DNA from: Burkholderiales bacterium | Lineage (GTDB): Bacteria; Pseudomonadota; Gammaproteobacteria; Burkholderiales; SG8-39 | Direction: 5' to 3' | DNA: 58,057 bases | Assembly: GCA_014860445.1 (NCBI GenBank) | Contig: JACZJT010000047.1 | Coordinates: forward strand, 1 to 58,057 | In this document: one piece after another, positions 8,517 to 17,851 of the stretch | Position numbering within the stretch: position 1 is the first letter of the stretch | Layout: every line of letters starts with the position of its first letter | The notes under the pieces: generated by a model | Seen by the model: only the letters and a program-made list of their open reading frames with translations | Databases searched by the model: none | What the model was told of the DNA's origin: nothing | Position numbers and translations under genes: made by a program

Positions 8517-9689
8517 CTATTCCCAACTGAGCGCCCCACCTGTTTGATACTCGATCACGCGGGTTTCGAAGAAGTTGCGCTCTTTCTTCAGATCGGTCAT
8601 TTCGCTCATCCACGGGAACGGATTACCCGCCCCTGGATAGAGTTGCTCCACGCCTATCTGCTGGCAGCGGCGATTGGCGATATAGCGCAGATATTCCTTG
8701 AACATCGGCGCATTGAGACCGAGCACCCCGCGCGGCATGGTGTCCTCCGCATAACGGTACTCGAGTTCGACCGCCGTTTTCATATACCCCTGTATCTCCT
8801 CGCGGAACGACGCGGTCCAGAGATGCGGGTTTTCCATCTTGATTTGATTGATCAGGTCGATGCCGAAATTGCAGTGCATCGATTCGTCGCGGAGGATGTA
8901 CTGGTACTGCTCCGCCGCGCCGGTCATTTTGTTTTGACGCCCCATCGCCAGAATCTGGGCAAAACCGACGTAAAAGAACAGCCCTTCCATGATGCAGGCA
9001 AACACGATCAGGCTCTTGAGCAACTGCTGATCGGCCTCGGGCGTACCGGTTTTGAACGCCGGATTGGTGAGGGTGTCGATGAACGGGATCAGGAATTCGT
9101 CCTTGTCGCGGATGCTGCGAATCTCGTGGTAAGCGTTGAATACCTCGCCCTCGTCCAAGCCCAGACTCTCGACGATGTACTGATAGGCATGGGTATGGAT
9201 CGCCTCCTCGAACGCCTGGCGCAGCAGGTACTGGCGGCATTCGGGCGCACTGATGTGGCGGTAGGTGCCGAGCACGATGTTGTTCGCGGCCAGCGAGTCC
9301 GCGGTCACGAAAAACCCCAAATTGCGCGTAACGATGCGGCGCTCGTCCTCGGTCAGACCGTTCGGGTCCTTCCAGGTGGCGATGTCGCGGCTCATATTGA
9401 TTTCCTGCGGCATCCAGTGATTGGCACAGGCCGACAGATATTTTTCCCACGCCCATTTGTACTTGAACGGCACTAACTGGTTGACGTCGGTCCGGCCGTT
9501 GATGATGCGCTTGTCTTCCACGCGGATGCGCCGCAATTCATCGGCGCTCACTGCCGGCGTCTGCAGTTCAGCGCCACGCGCCTGCCGGGCGCCCGCGGAT
9601 GATTGCGGCATGAATCCCTGCACCGCCTGCAAGCCCAGGCCGGGGATGGTGGAAACTGCCGCGTCTTCGTCAAAATTTAGCATGCTCAT
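8517..9689 (-). CDS. nrdB: Ribonucleoside-diphosphate reductase, class I beta subunit
   Basis: A 390-residue radical-generating subunit of aerobic ribonucleotide reductase. Likely metal ligands are Asp131 (TADSLAANN), Glu162 and His165 (EEAIHTHAY), a Glu in IMEGLFFYV, and Glu/His in [10 protein letters not shown]. Tyr169 sits four residues after His165, as does Tyr122 in the E. coli protein, so a tyrosyl radical enzyme is expected. The first 50 residues are a flexible extension. MSMLNF offers two ATG starts; the first is taken. It lies 21 bases after nrdA in the same operon and needs that subunit for activity. Confidence 0.96.
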   Translation of the reverse strand: MSMLNFDEDAAVSTIPGLGLQAVQGFMPQSSAGARQARGAELQTPAVSADELRRIRVEDKRIINGRTDVNQLVPFKYKWAWEKYLSACANHWMPQEINMSRDIATWKDPNGLTEDERRIVTRNLGFFVTADSLAANNIVLGTYRHISAPECRQYLLRQAFEEAIHTHAYQYIVESLGLDEGEVFNAYHEIRSIRDKDEFLIPFIDTLTNPAFKTGTPEADQQLLKSLIVFACIMEGLFFYVGFAQILAMGRQNKMTGAAEQYQYILRDESMHCNFGIDLINQIKMENPHLWTASFREEIQGYMKTAVELEYRYAEDTMPRGVLGLNAPMFKEYLRYIANRRCQQIGVEQLYPGAGNPFPWMSEMTDLKKERNFFETRVIEYQTGGALSWE

Positions 9690-9710
9690 CTCTTGAATCT
9701 TCGCGCCCGC

Positions 9711-12578
9711 CTACTGGCAGGCCTCGCAGTCCGGATCGTCTATCGCGCAGAACTTGGGTTCGGCCTGCTCGGCACTCCTCGCCGCGTAACCCGTCCCGCC
9801 TTCCGGCACGGCGTTCAATTGCCCCGCCTTTACCGTCGATTTCTCTGCATGGGTTGCGCCCATCGAACGCAGGTAGTAGGTCGTCTTCAGTCCTCGCTTC
9901 CATGCAAGCTTGTAGGTATCGTCCAGTCGTTTTCCAGAGGCACCGGCCATGTAGATGTTCAGAGACTGGGCCTGGTCGATCCATTTCTGCCGCCGCGCCG
10001 CCGCTTCGACCAGCCATTGCGGTTCCACCTCGAACGCGGTCGCGTAGAGGCTGCGCAGTTCTGCCGGCACGCGGTCGATTTTCGCCAGGTTGCCGTCGAA
10101 ATACTTGAGATCGGCGATCATCACTTCGTCCCACAGCCCCAGGCGCTTCAGGTCGTTCACCAGGTATTCATTTACCACCGTGAACTCGCCCGACAGGTTC
10201 GATTTCACATACAGATTCTGGTAGGTGGGCTCGATCGAAGCGGACACGCCGATGATATTGGCGATGGTGGCGGTGGGCGCGATGGCGAGGCAATTGGAGT
10301 TGCGCATGCCGTGCCGCTTGATGCGCTCGCGCAGACCTTCCCAATCCATGCTTACGCTCATGTCGATTTCGACATGCCCGCCGCGCGCTTCGCGCAACAG
10401 GGCCAGGGTGTCCTGCGGCAGAATGCCGCGATCCCATAGCGAACCGCGATAGGACGAGTAGCGACCGCGTTCCTCGGCCAGTTCGGTCGACGCCAGATAG
10501 CCGAAATAGGCGACCGCCTCCATGGACCGGTCCGCAAACTCTACCGCGTCCTTTGAAGCGTAGGGAATGCGCAACACCTGCAGGCAGTCCTGGAAGCCCA
10601 TGATGCCCATACCCACCGGACGGTGTTTGAGATTCGAATTGCGCGCCTTGCCGACCGCGTAATAGTTGATGTCGATGACGTTGTCGAGCATGCGCATCGC
10701 TGTGCCGATGGTGCGCTGCAGTTTGGCGTGATCGAGCTTTCCGTCCTTGAGATGCGCAACCAGGTTGACCGACCCAAGGTTGCATACGGCTATCTCGTGC
10801 TCGTTCGTATTGAGCGTGATTTCGGTGCAAAGATTGGAACTGTGCACGACGCCGACGTGGGACTGCGGCGAGCGGATATTGCATGGATCCTTGAATGTTA
10901 TCCAGGGATGCCCCGTCTCGAACAGCATCGACAGCATCTTGCGCCACAACTGCAGCGCCGGGAGCCTGCGGAACAGCTTGTGCTCGCCTCTGGCCGCCTT
11001 TTCCTCATAAGCCGTGTAGGCTTTTTCGAATTCCTTGCCGAACTTGTCGTGCAGGTCGGGGCAATCCGACGGGGAGAACAGCGTCCAGTCGCCGTTTTCC
11101 ATCACCCGTTTCATGAACAGATCCGGAATCCAGTTGGCGGTGTTCATGTCGTGGGTGCGGCGCCGATCGTCCCCGGTATTCTTGCGCAGTTCCAGGAACT
11201 CTTCGATGTCCAGATGCCAGCATTCCAGATAGGCGCACACCGCGCCCTTGCGCTTTCCGCCCTGATTTACCGCGACGGCGGTATCGTTGACCACCTTCAG
11301 GAACGGAACCACCCCCTGCGACTTGCCGTTGGTGCCTTTGATGTGCGATCCCAGCGCCCGCACCGGCGTCCAGTCATTGCCCAGGCCGCCGGCGTACTTG
11401 GCCAGCAAGGCGTTGTCTTTGATCGACTCATAAATGCCGTCGAGGTCGTCCGCAACGGTGGTCAGATAGCAACTCGAAAGCTGTGAGCGCTGGGTGCCGG
11501 AATTGAACAGGGTCGGCGTCGAGCTCATAAAGTCGAACGAAGACAGAACCTGGTAGAACTCGATCGCACGCGCCTCGCGGTCGATCTCGTTCAACGCCAG
11601 CCCCATGGCTACGCGCATGAAAAATGCCTGCGGCAACTCGATGCGTTGGCCGTGATCGTGCAAAAAGTAGCGGTCATACAGCGTCTGCAGGCCGAGATAG
11701 CCGAATTTCAGGTCGCCCGCGGCGTCCAGCGATTTCCCCAGACGCACGAGATCGAATTTGGCGAGCCGCTCGTCCAACAACTCCGCAGCGATGCCGCGTT
11801 TGATAAATTCCGGAAAATACTCGGCATATCGACCGCTCATCTGTGCCTGGGGCACTTCTTCACCCAGGATTTCGATGCGGATGGTATTGAGCAACAGCCG
11901 CGCGGTTACGAAACTGTAGCCCGGATCCTTCTCGATCAACGCGCGCGCCGACAGGATCGCCGATTTGCGTACCTCCTCGATCGGAACGCCGTCGTACAGG
12001 TTCTTCAGCGTTTCCTGAAAAATGCCATCCGGATCGACCGCATCGCCCAGCCCCTCGCAGCAGGCCTCGAGCAGGTTTTTCAATCGGCCAAGGTCGATCG
12101 GCCGCCTGACACCGTTCTCGGTTACATGCAGCGCCGGGGCGGTGCCCTTGTCCTTCTGCCTGGACTGCTCCGCAAGGCGCGCCTTGGTCCGCTGTTCGCG
12201 GTAAAGCACATAGGCGCGCGCAACCTCGTGCTCGCCCGAGCGCATCAGCGCCAGTTCGACCTGGTCCTGGATATCCTCAATATGGAAGGTCCCGCCGCCG
12301 GGCTGACGGCGCGCCAAGGCGGCGACTACACCCTCGCTTAGCGTCGCGACCACTTCGCGAATGCGCGCCGACGCCGCGCCCTGCCCGCCTTCAATCGCCA
12401 GAAACGCCTTGGTCATCGCGACCGAAATCTTGCCCGGGTCGAATCCGACCACGGAACCGTTGCGTCGAATAATGCGGTATTCGGGATGGGTTGACTGGCT
12501 CACTACGGACGCTTCTGCAATGTTGGCACCGGCCATGGATGGCGATTTTTCAGAATCGGTGACAAGCTGCATATGCAT
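9711..12578 (-). CDS. nrdA: Ribonucleoside-diphosphate reductase, class I alpha subunit with two ATP-cones
   Basis: A 955-residue catalytic subunit, close to the size of the Pseudomonas aeruginosa enzyme. An ATP-cone at about residues 34-125 (RIIRRNGSVVGFDPGKI) is followed by a second, more divergent cone at about 148-240 (VTENGVRRPIDLGRLKNLL). The cones set activity by ATP/dATP. The barrel carries the substrate cysteines in QLSSCYL and NLCTEI, and the C-terminal redox pair is in PDCEACQ. It makes dNDPs in the cytoplasm with NrdB. An NrdR box overlaps the promoter about 80 bases upstream. It is the first gene of the operon. Confidence 0.97.
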   Translation of the reverse strand: MHMQLVTDSEKSPSMAGANIAEASVVSQSTHPEYRIIRRNGSVVGFDPGKISVAMTKAFLAIEGGQGAASARIREVVATLSEGVVAALARRQPGGGTFHIEDIQDQVELALMRSGEHEVARAYVLYREQRTKARLAEQSRQKDKGTAPALHVTENGVRRPIDLGRLKNLLEACCEGLGDAVDPDGIFQETLKNLYDGVPIEEVRKSAILSARALIEKDPGYSFVTARLLLNTIRIEILGEEVPQAQMSGRYAEYFPEFIKRGIAAELLDERLAKFDLVRLGKSLDAAGDLKFGYLGLQTLYDRYFLHDHGQRIELPQAFFMRVAMGLALNEIDREARAIEFYQVLSSFDFMSSTPTLFNSGTQRSQLSSCYLTTVADDLDGIYESIKDNALLAKYAGGLGNDWTPVRALGSHIKGTNGKSQGVVPFLKVVNDTAVAVNQGGKRKGAVCAYLECWHLDIEEFLELRKNTGDDRRRTHDMNTANWIPDLFMKRVMENGDWTLFSPSDCPDLHDKFGKEFEKAYTAYEEKAARGEHKLFRRLPALQLWRKMLSMLFETGHPWITFKDPCNIRSPQSHVGVVHSSNLCTEITLNTNEHEIAVCNLGSVNLVAHLKDGKLDHAKLQRTIGTAMRMLDNVIDINYYAVGKARNSNLKHRPVGMGIMGFQDCLQVLRIPYASKDAVEFADRSMEAVAYFGYLASTELAEERGRYSSYRGSLWDRGILPQDTLALLREARGGHVEIDMSVSMDWEGLRERIKRHGMRNSNCLAIAPTATIANIIGVSASIEPTYQNLYVKSNLSGEFTVVNEYLVNDLKRLGLWDEVMIADLKYFDGNLAKIDRVPAELRSLYATAFEVEPQWLVEAAARRQKWIDQAQSLNIYMAGASGKRLDDTYKLAWKRGLKTTYYLRSMGATHAEKSTVKAGQLNAVPEGGTGYAARSAEQAEPKFCAIDDPDCEACQ

Positions 12579-12651
12579 TCTTCCCCTCTAGTCCATGTGC
12601 GCCGGTTGCTGCATTTCAGTCCCTGGTCTTATATTTTTAATTCGACTGCAA

Positions 12652-12667
12652 CCACAATATATAGTAT
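12652..12667 (-). promoter_or_regulatory. NrdR box
   Basis: On the minus strand, ATACTATATATTGTGG matches 14 of 16 positions of the NrdR consensus ACACWATATMTWGTGT. It overlaps the -10 hexamer of the nrdA promoter, as expected for repression when dATP is plentiful. NrdR usually uses two boxes; the second is not convincing here. Confidence 0.75.
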
Positions 12668-12685
12668 CTCGTTACCACTTCGCAA
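12656..12685 (-). promoter_or_regulatory. nrdAB promoter
   Basis: Minus-strand TTGCGA (12680-12685) and TATATT (12656-12661) with an 18-base spacer. It overlaps the NrdR box and lies 78 bases before the nrdA start. Confidence 0.6.
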
Positions 12686-12909
12686 CTAATTTTAGGCATG
12701 CACTTTTGATTTTGCAAGAAGTTTTTGAAAAAAATGTGCACGACGAACGTTGGCGCAACAAATACCGGTTCGCACTGCGCCGCGTTGCCGAATGCGCAAG
12801 TTTGCAAGATTGCAGTGCGTGACGCTCCGCCACCATCGTTGCGGCGGATGCAGATCGCGAGCGGTAATTCCGCGCGAGTGGAGTTCTCGCGCCGATGCGG
12901 AATGAAGTT

Positions 12910-13449
12910 CTATCGTCCGATCAAATCGCGCACGCGGACCCAATCGAAGGCCGCACCGGGATCGGTTTTGCGTTCCGGTGCGATGTCGCTGTGGCCGACG
13001 ATGTCGATGATCGGATAAGCAGAGCGCAGCGCGCGCATCAATTCGACCAGGACACTGTACTGCGTATCGGCATACGGCACTGCGTCAGCGCCCTCAAGTT
13101 CGATTCCGATCGAAAAATCGTTGCAGGCCTTGCGCCCGCGCCATGCGGAAACACCGGCATGCCAGGCGCGCATCGTGCACGGCACGAACTGCAGCAGTTC
13201 GCCCGTCCGGCGAATAAGAAAGTGCGCCGATACGCGCACGCCGGTAAGCGTCAGATAGTAGGGATGGGCGCCGCAGTCCAGGGTGTTGGTAAACAAACGC
13301 TCGATGCCGTCGCCGCCGAATTCCCCGGGCGGCAGGCTGATGTTGTGGATCACCAGGAGTGTGATCGTTTCACCCGGCGGGCGCGCGTCGCAATTGTCCG
13401 ATTCCACGTAACGCGCTGCGTCAATGCGCCCGCTGCTATCAACGATCAT
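12910..13449 (-). CDS. ampD: 1,6-anhydro-N-acetylmuramyl-L-alanine amidase
   Basis: A 179-residue cytoplasmic zinc amidase that removes the peptide from anhydromuropeptides during wall recycling. Zinc ligands His35 (VIHNISLPPGEFGG), His153 and Asp163 (GHSDIAPERKTDPG) sit almost exactly where Citrobacter AmpD has His34, His154 and Asp164. Its ATG overlaps the pilR stop (ATGA), indicating translational coupling to the pilSR genes. In enterobacteria AmpD loss derepresses ampC; no ampC or ampR is in this window. Confidence 0.95.
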   Translation of the reverse strand: MIVDSSGRIDAARYVESDNCDARPPGETITLLVIHNISLPPGEFGGDGIERLFTNTLDCGAHPYYLTLTGVRVSAHFLIRRTGELLQFVPCTMRAWHAGVSAWRGRKACNDFSIGIELEGADAVPYADTQYSVLVELMRALRSAYPIIDIVGHSDIAPERKTDPGAAFDWVRVRDLIGR

Positions 13450-14810
13450 GGACGCGGTTCGTTGATTCCCAGCCGCTCCATGCGGTAGCGCAGGGCGCGA
13501 AAGGTGATGCCAAGGAGTCTGGCCGCCGCGGTGCGGTTGAAACGTGTCATCCCCAGCGCCTCGAGTATGGCCTCGCGCTCTATGCGGTCGAGGTAGTCCT
13601 GCAGCGGCCATTTCCCGCCGGTCGGCGCTTCGCCGCTCTGGCGCGCAGGCGTGAGGCGCAGATCGCCCGGCTGGACTTCCTCGCCGCCGCACAATGCCAC
13701 GGCACGCTCCAGAATATTCTCCAGCTCGCGCACATTGCCCGGGAAATCGTAAGCGACAAGCGCGGCCTGCGCCGCGCCGGACAGGCGCAGCACGTTCCCC
13801 TCGGCTCCGGCCAGGCGCTCGAGCATGGATTGCGCCAGCGTCAACACGTCTTCGCTGCATTCCCTCAGCGGCGGCATTTTCAACTCGATCACATTGAGGC
13901 GGAAGTACAGATCCTGGCGGAAGCGGCCCGACTCGACCAAGGTCGTAAGATTCTGATGGGTGGCGCAGATCATGCGCACGTCCACGGCATCCTCGTTTGT
14001 GGCGCCCACCTTGCGCACCCCTTTCTCCTGAATGGCGCGCAGCAGCTTGACTTGCATGGGAAGCGGCAAATCCGCCACTTCGTCAAGAAACAGCGTGCCG
14101 CCATGCGCCGCCTGGAAAAAACCATCACGGTCGGCGTCGGCACCGGTAAACGCCCCCTTCTTGTATCCGAAGAACTCGCTCTCCATCAGATTTTCGGGAA
14201 TCGCGCCGCAGTTCACCGGGACGAACCGTTGCTCGCGACGCGCACCTTGTTCGTGGATCAGGCGCGCGGCCAGTTCCTTGCCGCTACCGGATTCACCGCC
14301 TATGTATACAGGGGCCTGGCTGCGCGCGAGTTTGTGGATCATTTCACGCGCCTGTCGAATTGCCGGTGACTCACCCAGCAATTGCAGGCGCGCCGTCTTG
14401 CCCGCGGACTGCTGCTGCGGCAGACTGAGCGCCGACTTCACCAGGCTGCGCAAATCCTCCAGCGATACCGGCTTGGACAGGTAGTCGAACGCCCCGGCTT
14501 TGAGCGCAGCGACCGCATTCTCCGCGCTTCCGTACGCCGTGATCACGGCTACGGGAACGTCGCCGCAGTGCTCGCTGATATGACGCACCAGATCCAGCCC
14601 CTCCCCGTCGGGCAAACGCATGTCGGTCAGGCACAGTTCGAAGCGCTTCGCCTTGAGCAGCGCCTTGGCATCGGACAAGTTTGCCGCAGATTCCACCACC
14701 AGGCCCATGCGCAACAGGGTCAATTCGAGCAATTCCCGGATATCCGCCTCGTCATCCACCACCAGGACCGCCGCCGCCACCGGCTCAGCTCTGCGTTCGG
14801 CGCGCTTCAT
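13446..14810 (-). CDS. pilR: Sigma-54-dependent response regulator, PilR type
   Basis: A 454-residue NtrC-family activator. The receiver domain has phosphoacceptor Asp63 (LCLTDMRLPDG). The central AAA+ domain has Walker A GESGSGKE, the sigma-54 contact GAFTGA and Walker B GGTLFLDE. A Fis-type helix-turn-helix ends the protein (FNRTAAARLLGITFRALRYRM). The start at 14810 overlaps the pilS stop (ATGA); a GTG at 14828 is an alternative. The context (PP0621-pilS-pilR-ampD) is that of the type IV pilin regulator in beta- and gammaproteobacteria. No pilin gene or convincing sigma-54 promoter lies in the window. Confidence 0.93.
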   Translation of the reverse strand: MKRAERRAEPVAAAVLVVDDEADIRELLELTLLRMGLVVESAANLSDAKALLKAKRFELCLTDMRLPDGEGLDLVRHISEHCGDVPVAVITAYGSAENAVAALKAGAFDYLSKPVSLEDLRSLVKSALSLPQQQSAGKTARLQLLGESPAIRQAREMIHKLARSQAPVYIGGESGSGKELAARLIHEQGARREQRFVPVNCGAIPENLMESEFFGYKKGAFTGADADRDGFFQAAHGGTLFLDEVADLPLPMQVKLLRAIQEKGVRKVGATNEDAVDVRMICATHQNLTTLVESGRFRQDLYFRLNVIELKMPPLRECSEDVLTLAQSMLERLAGAEGNVLRLSGAAQAALVAYDFPGNVRELENILERAVALCGGEEVQPGDLRLTPARQSGEAPTGGKWPLQDYLDRIEREAILEALGMTRFNRTAAARLLGITFRALRYRMERLGINEPRP

Positions 14811-16396
14811 GCAGGCTTGGTCCCGCACACCACCCGGAAATCCGCCCCGCCCTCGTCCGATGGCGACACGACATATTCAAGGATGGCAGAGTTTGCGGCG
14901 CACATCTCGCGCGCGATGTACAGGCCCAGGCCGGTGCCGCTGCTGTACGTAGTGAAGAAAGGTTCGAACAATTGTTGCCGCAGGTGCGTAGGCACGCCCT
15001 CGCCGTCGTCGATCACGTTTAATTCTACCCGATTCGCTCGGCGGCCGACGATCAGGCGCACGCTCGCTTCGCCCTGGCGCGAATGGCGCCACGCATTGCG
15101 CAGCAGGTTCCACAACACCTGCTGCAGATGCACCCGGTCGAACACGATTTCGCTATCTTCGTTCACCTGCAACACGAAGCTTGACCTCGGGACGCGCTCG
15201 TTTTGCGCGAACTCGTCGATGAATGACGGCAGAAAACCGGCCAAGCCGATGGTTTCCGGACGGACGCGGTCACGCCGCGTCAGTTCGAGCACATCCCGCA
15301 CCATACGATCCAGACGTTTGGAGTTGTCCTGAATTATATTCAGCAATCGATCCTGCGAGGGATTGCGATGCTCCTCCAGGAGCAGTTCGCTCGCATGACT
15401 GATCGCCGAAAGCGGATTGCGGATTTCGTGCGCCATATTGGCGGTGAGCCTTCCAAGCGCGGCAAGCTTCAGTTGCTGCGCCTGTTCCTGCAATCTCGAC
15501 AGATCTTCAAGAAACACCAGTGAAATACTGCCGCCGCCGGCCCCTGCCTCGACGAAGCGCGCTCGCACCAGCTTGCCACTTCCGGGCAACAGCAGGGTTT
15601 CCGACGCGCCGCCTCCGGCATCGCGCCAGTGCGCCAGCGCGCGCGCGATTTCCGGCGAATAGTTTTCGATCTGGTCGAGTTCCGGCGCCTGCCAGCCCAG
15701 CAACTGCGAAACCTGCGGATTATGCTGGCGCACCAGGCCGTTGCCGTCGACAACCAGTACCGCGTCCTGCATGTCCTGTATTACCAGCTGGCTGATGCGC
15801 AGTTGATTGCCAAGGTCGACCGAGCGCTGGCGCATGACCCGCTCCTGGCGGATTACGCGCTGCGCGAGCTGGTTGGTGATCAGTGCGGTGGCGAAATAGC
15901 CTATCGACAACAGGCCGGGTTGCACGTAGTTGGCCTCGCTGTGATCGTAACTGAGGATCCAGTAAGTCTGCTCCAGCAGTATTGCGATCGAAGCAAGCGC
16001 GGCGTAGAACAACATCAGCGCCCCGCGGCTCACCAGCGCTGCAGCCGCAAGCGATATCAGCAGCATCACGCCCAGCCCGCTTCTGAATCCGTCGCTGGCG
16101 TTCATCAGCAGCACCGTCGCAACGATGTCTGCGATCACATGCATACTCAGCTGAAAGTTGAAATTGCGGCGGATTCTTTCCAGCAACACCTGAAACGCGA
16201 CCGCCAGCAGCAGATAGGCGGCGCTGACGTACTTGAACTGCGCAAGGTTGTGACTGCCGAAATTGAGGCTGTCGCCGAAGATCGTGACTGCCGCGAGGAA
16301 CACCGCGGCGAGCAGCAGCCGGTAAATGTTGAAAAAACGCAGCGAAACCCAGAACGAATCCGGCTGTGTGTCAGCTGCAGATTGCCAGAGTGCCAT
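14807..16396 (-). CDS. pilS: Membrane sensor histidine kinase, PilS type
   Basis: A 529-residue kinase. Several hydrophobic segments fill residues about 20-185, followed by a PAS domain (VIQDMQDAVLVVDGNGLVRQHNP, about 205-310). The HisKA box is MAHEIRNPLSAISHASELL, and the ATPase domain has NLLRNAWRHS, DDGEGVP and GTGLGLYIAREMC. All catalytic motifs are present. In Pseudomonas, PilS sits in the inner membrane and controls pilin level through PilR. The ATG at 16396 is used; an in-frame TTG lies two codons upstream. It starts 12 bases after the PP0621 gene. Confidence 0.93.
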   Translation of the reverse strand: MALWQSAADTQPDSFWVSLRFFNIYRLLLAAVFLAAVTIFGDSLNFGSHNLAQFKYVSAAYLLLAVAFQVLLERIRRNFNFQLSMHVIADIVATVLLMNASDGFRSGLGVMLLISLAAAALVSRGALMLFYAALASIAILLEQTYWILSYDHSEANYVQPGLLSIGYFATALITNQLAQRVIRQERVMRQRSVDLGNQLRISQLVIQDMQDAVLVVDGNGLVRQHNPQVSQLLGWQAPELDQIENYSPEIARALAHWRDAGGGASETLLLPGSGKLVRARFVEAGAGGGSISLVFLEDLSRLQEQAQQLKLAALGRLTANMAHEIRNPLSAISHASELLLEEHRNPSQDRLLNIIQDNSKRLDRMVRDVLELTRRDRVRPETIGLAGFLPSFIDEFAQNERVPRSSFVLQVNEDSEIVFDRVHLQQVLWNLLRNAWRHSRQGEASVRLIVGRRANRVELNVIDDGEGVPTHLRQQLFEPFFTTYSSGTGLGLYIAREMCAANSAILEYVVSPSDEGGADFRVVCGTKPA

Positions 16397-16408
16397 CGCC
16401 AATATGCT

Positions 16409-16624
16409 CTAGCCCGCCAGCCGGCGGTGCTCGTCGTTGCAAAAGAACCGCTCGCCGTCGCGTACGGCCTCGCTTTGCGGAAGATAGACGCCGCAATGCT
16501 CGCAGTTGACCATCCGTTCCGGTGCCGCCGCGGTGGGCTCCCCTGCTGCGCCCTTGCGCCGGAACCCCTTCGCCAGCCACCACACGGCCGCAAAGACGAT
16601 TGCCAGCAGCAGAAATTTACTCAA
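16409..16624 (-). CDS. PP0621 family small membrane protein
   Basis: A 71-residue protein with one N-terminal membrane segment (residues 3-18, KFLLLAIVFAAVWWLA) and a short tail holding CEHCGVYLPQSEAV and FFCNDEHR. The CxxC plus Cys/His arrangement suggests a small metal-binding ribbon. The family is found just before pilS in many proteobacteria, with no known function. The start is TTG at 16624, since no ATG precedes the membrane segment; GGGA lies six bases upstream. Probably cotranscribed with pilS. Confidence 0.82.
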   Translation of the reverse strand: MSKFLLLAIVFAAVWWLAKGFRRKGAAGEPTAAAPERMVNCEHCGVYLPQSEAVRDGERFFCNDEHRRLAG

Positions 16625-16656
16625 GTCGCGTCCCGACTAGCCGGCGCTGCGCGGAA

Positions 16657-17373
16657 TCACGGTTCCTGCCGCATGTCCACCGCAACGCGCTCCAGCCTGT
16701 AGCCGTGCTGATAGACAGCCGAAAGGCGCCATCCGCGTTCCGGCGTAAGCTGAAGCTTGCCGCGAATGCGGCTGACGTGCGTATCGACGGTGCGCGTATT
16801 GATTTCGGCCGACTGCCCCCATACCGCTTCCAGTATATGGCCACGCGAAAGCAGCCTGCCGACATTGCGCAATAGGAACAGGGCCAGATCGAAATCCTTT
16901 TGCGTCATTGCCACCTCGGCGCCGTCCAGCGTGACCTTGCGGCCGGCACGATCGATCGAAAGCGACCCGAATTCGAGCACATCGTCGTCCTGCTTCTGCA
17001 TCTGGCGAGCACGCCGCCCGAGCGCGTCTATGCGCGCGATCAGCTCGAGCTTTCCCAGTGGCTTGATCATATAGTCATCGGCACCGCTGGACAGCGCATG
17101 CACGATATCCTCCTCGCGCTGGCGTGCGGTGACGAACAGCACCGGAACCGGTTCGGCGATATTTGCCCTGATCCAGACGAGCACTTCCGCGCCGGACATC
17201 CCCGGCACTTCCCAGTCAAGCAAAAACATGTCAAAGGTTTCACGCTGCGCTTCGCGCACCAGATCCTTGCCCAGCAGGAAAGCATGGCAATTGTGGCCGG
17301 CGGCCTTCAACCACGCGCACACCAGGTCGGACTGGTCCTGTTCGTCTTCCAGCAACGCGATACGCATGGTCAT
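16657..17373 (-). CDS. OmpR-family winged-helix response regulator
   Basis: A 238-residue regulator. The receiver domain has acidic pocket Glu9/Asp10, phosphoacceptor Asp53 (FLLDWEVPG), and KPLGKLELIARI at its end. The winged-helix DNA-binding domain covers about 130-232 (MTQKDFDLALFLLRNVGRLLSRGHILEAVWG, TRTVDTHVSRIRGKLQL). The start at 17373 follows GAGG by about six bases. It lies 51 bases downstream of a lone Hpt gene and near a kinase and two single receivers, so it is a candidate output of a phosphorelay. Target genes are unknown. Confidence 0.92.
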   Translation of the reverse strand: MTMRIALLEDEQDQSDLVCAWLKAAGHNCHAFLLGKDLVREAQRETFDMFLLDWEVPGMSGAEVLVWIRANIAEPVPVLFVTARQREEDIVHALSSGADDYMIKPLGKLELIARIDALGRRARQMQKQDDDVLEFGSLSIDRAGRKVTLDGAEVAMTQKDFDLALFLLRNVGRLLSRGHILEAVWGQSAEINTRTVDTHVSRIRGKLQLTPERGWRLSAVYQHGYRLERVAVDMRQEP

Positions 17374-17424
17374 CGGTCCTCGAGCGTTGATGATCGCCGG
17401 TTGTCGCACATGCCTACCGGCGCC

Positions 17425-17754
17425 TTATCCGCTGTGCGGCGCTCGCTGTCCATCGTCAGACTTGATTTCGATACGCGCAAGATACGCCTCCAAACGCGCC
17501 GCAAGAGAGGTGATCGCGGCCGCGTCACGGCGCCGCACGCTTTCCTCCATCTCGGCACCCAGCCGTGATATCTCGGGAAAACCGTAGGCGCCGCCGGCGC
17601 CCTTCATGCCATGCGCGGCGACGCGTACTGCTTCGAAATCGCCCCTGGCCAGCGCCGCGCGGATCTTGTCAACATCAGCCGCACGATTGTCCAGAAAACG
17701 CGGCACCAGCGCCGCAATCTGCGCGTCCACAGCGATTATGAGCTTCTCGGACAT
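17425..17754 (-). CDS. Stand-alone histidine phosphotransfer (Hpt) domain protein
   Basis: A 109-residue protein that is essentially one Hpt four-helix bundle. The phospho-accepting His48 is in AAHGMKGAGGAYGF. Hpt proteins shuttle phosphate between receiver domains in multistep relays and have no kinase activity themselves. A strong AGGAGG lies just before the ATG. It is followed by the winged-helix regulator and is divergent from the triple-PAS kinase across 97 bases. The relay order kinase, single receiver, Hpt, winged-helix regulator is inference from adjacency. Confidence 0.9.
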   Translation of the reverse strand: MSEKLIIAVDAQIAALVPRFLDNRAADVDKIRAALARGDFEAVRVAAHGMKGAGGAYGFPEISRLGAEMEESVRRRDAAAITSLAARLEAYLARIEIKSDDGQRAPHSG

Positions 17755-17851
17755 ACGCCTCCTGGACCTATTTTAGCAGACAGTCCTCCGATCCAGCCGC
17801 GCCACCGCGGTATTTGACGATACCTGCGAAAAGTACGATGCTTTGCCGGTC

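Larger units (their letters stand above)
12579..12909. other. Intergenic region upstream of nrdA
   Basis: Contains the nrdA promoter and NrdR box (12652-12685). The rest, 12686-12909, lies downstream of ampD. It shows one GC-rich hairpin (GCGCGAG...CTCGCGC, 12872-12892) without a T-run on either side. No gene is seen. Confidence 0.5.

Noticed and set aside
8208-9476. 422-codon open frame antisense to nrdB
   Set aside because: nrdB is unmistakable; the other strand is a compositional shadow.
12626-12641. Second NrdR box
   Set aside because: Only about 8 of 16 positions match and the spacing is off; it is merely AT-rich.
12872-12892. ampD terminator
   Set aside because: Good stem, but no T-run on either side.
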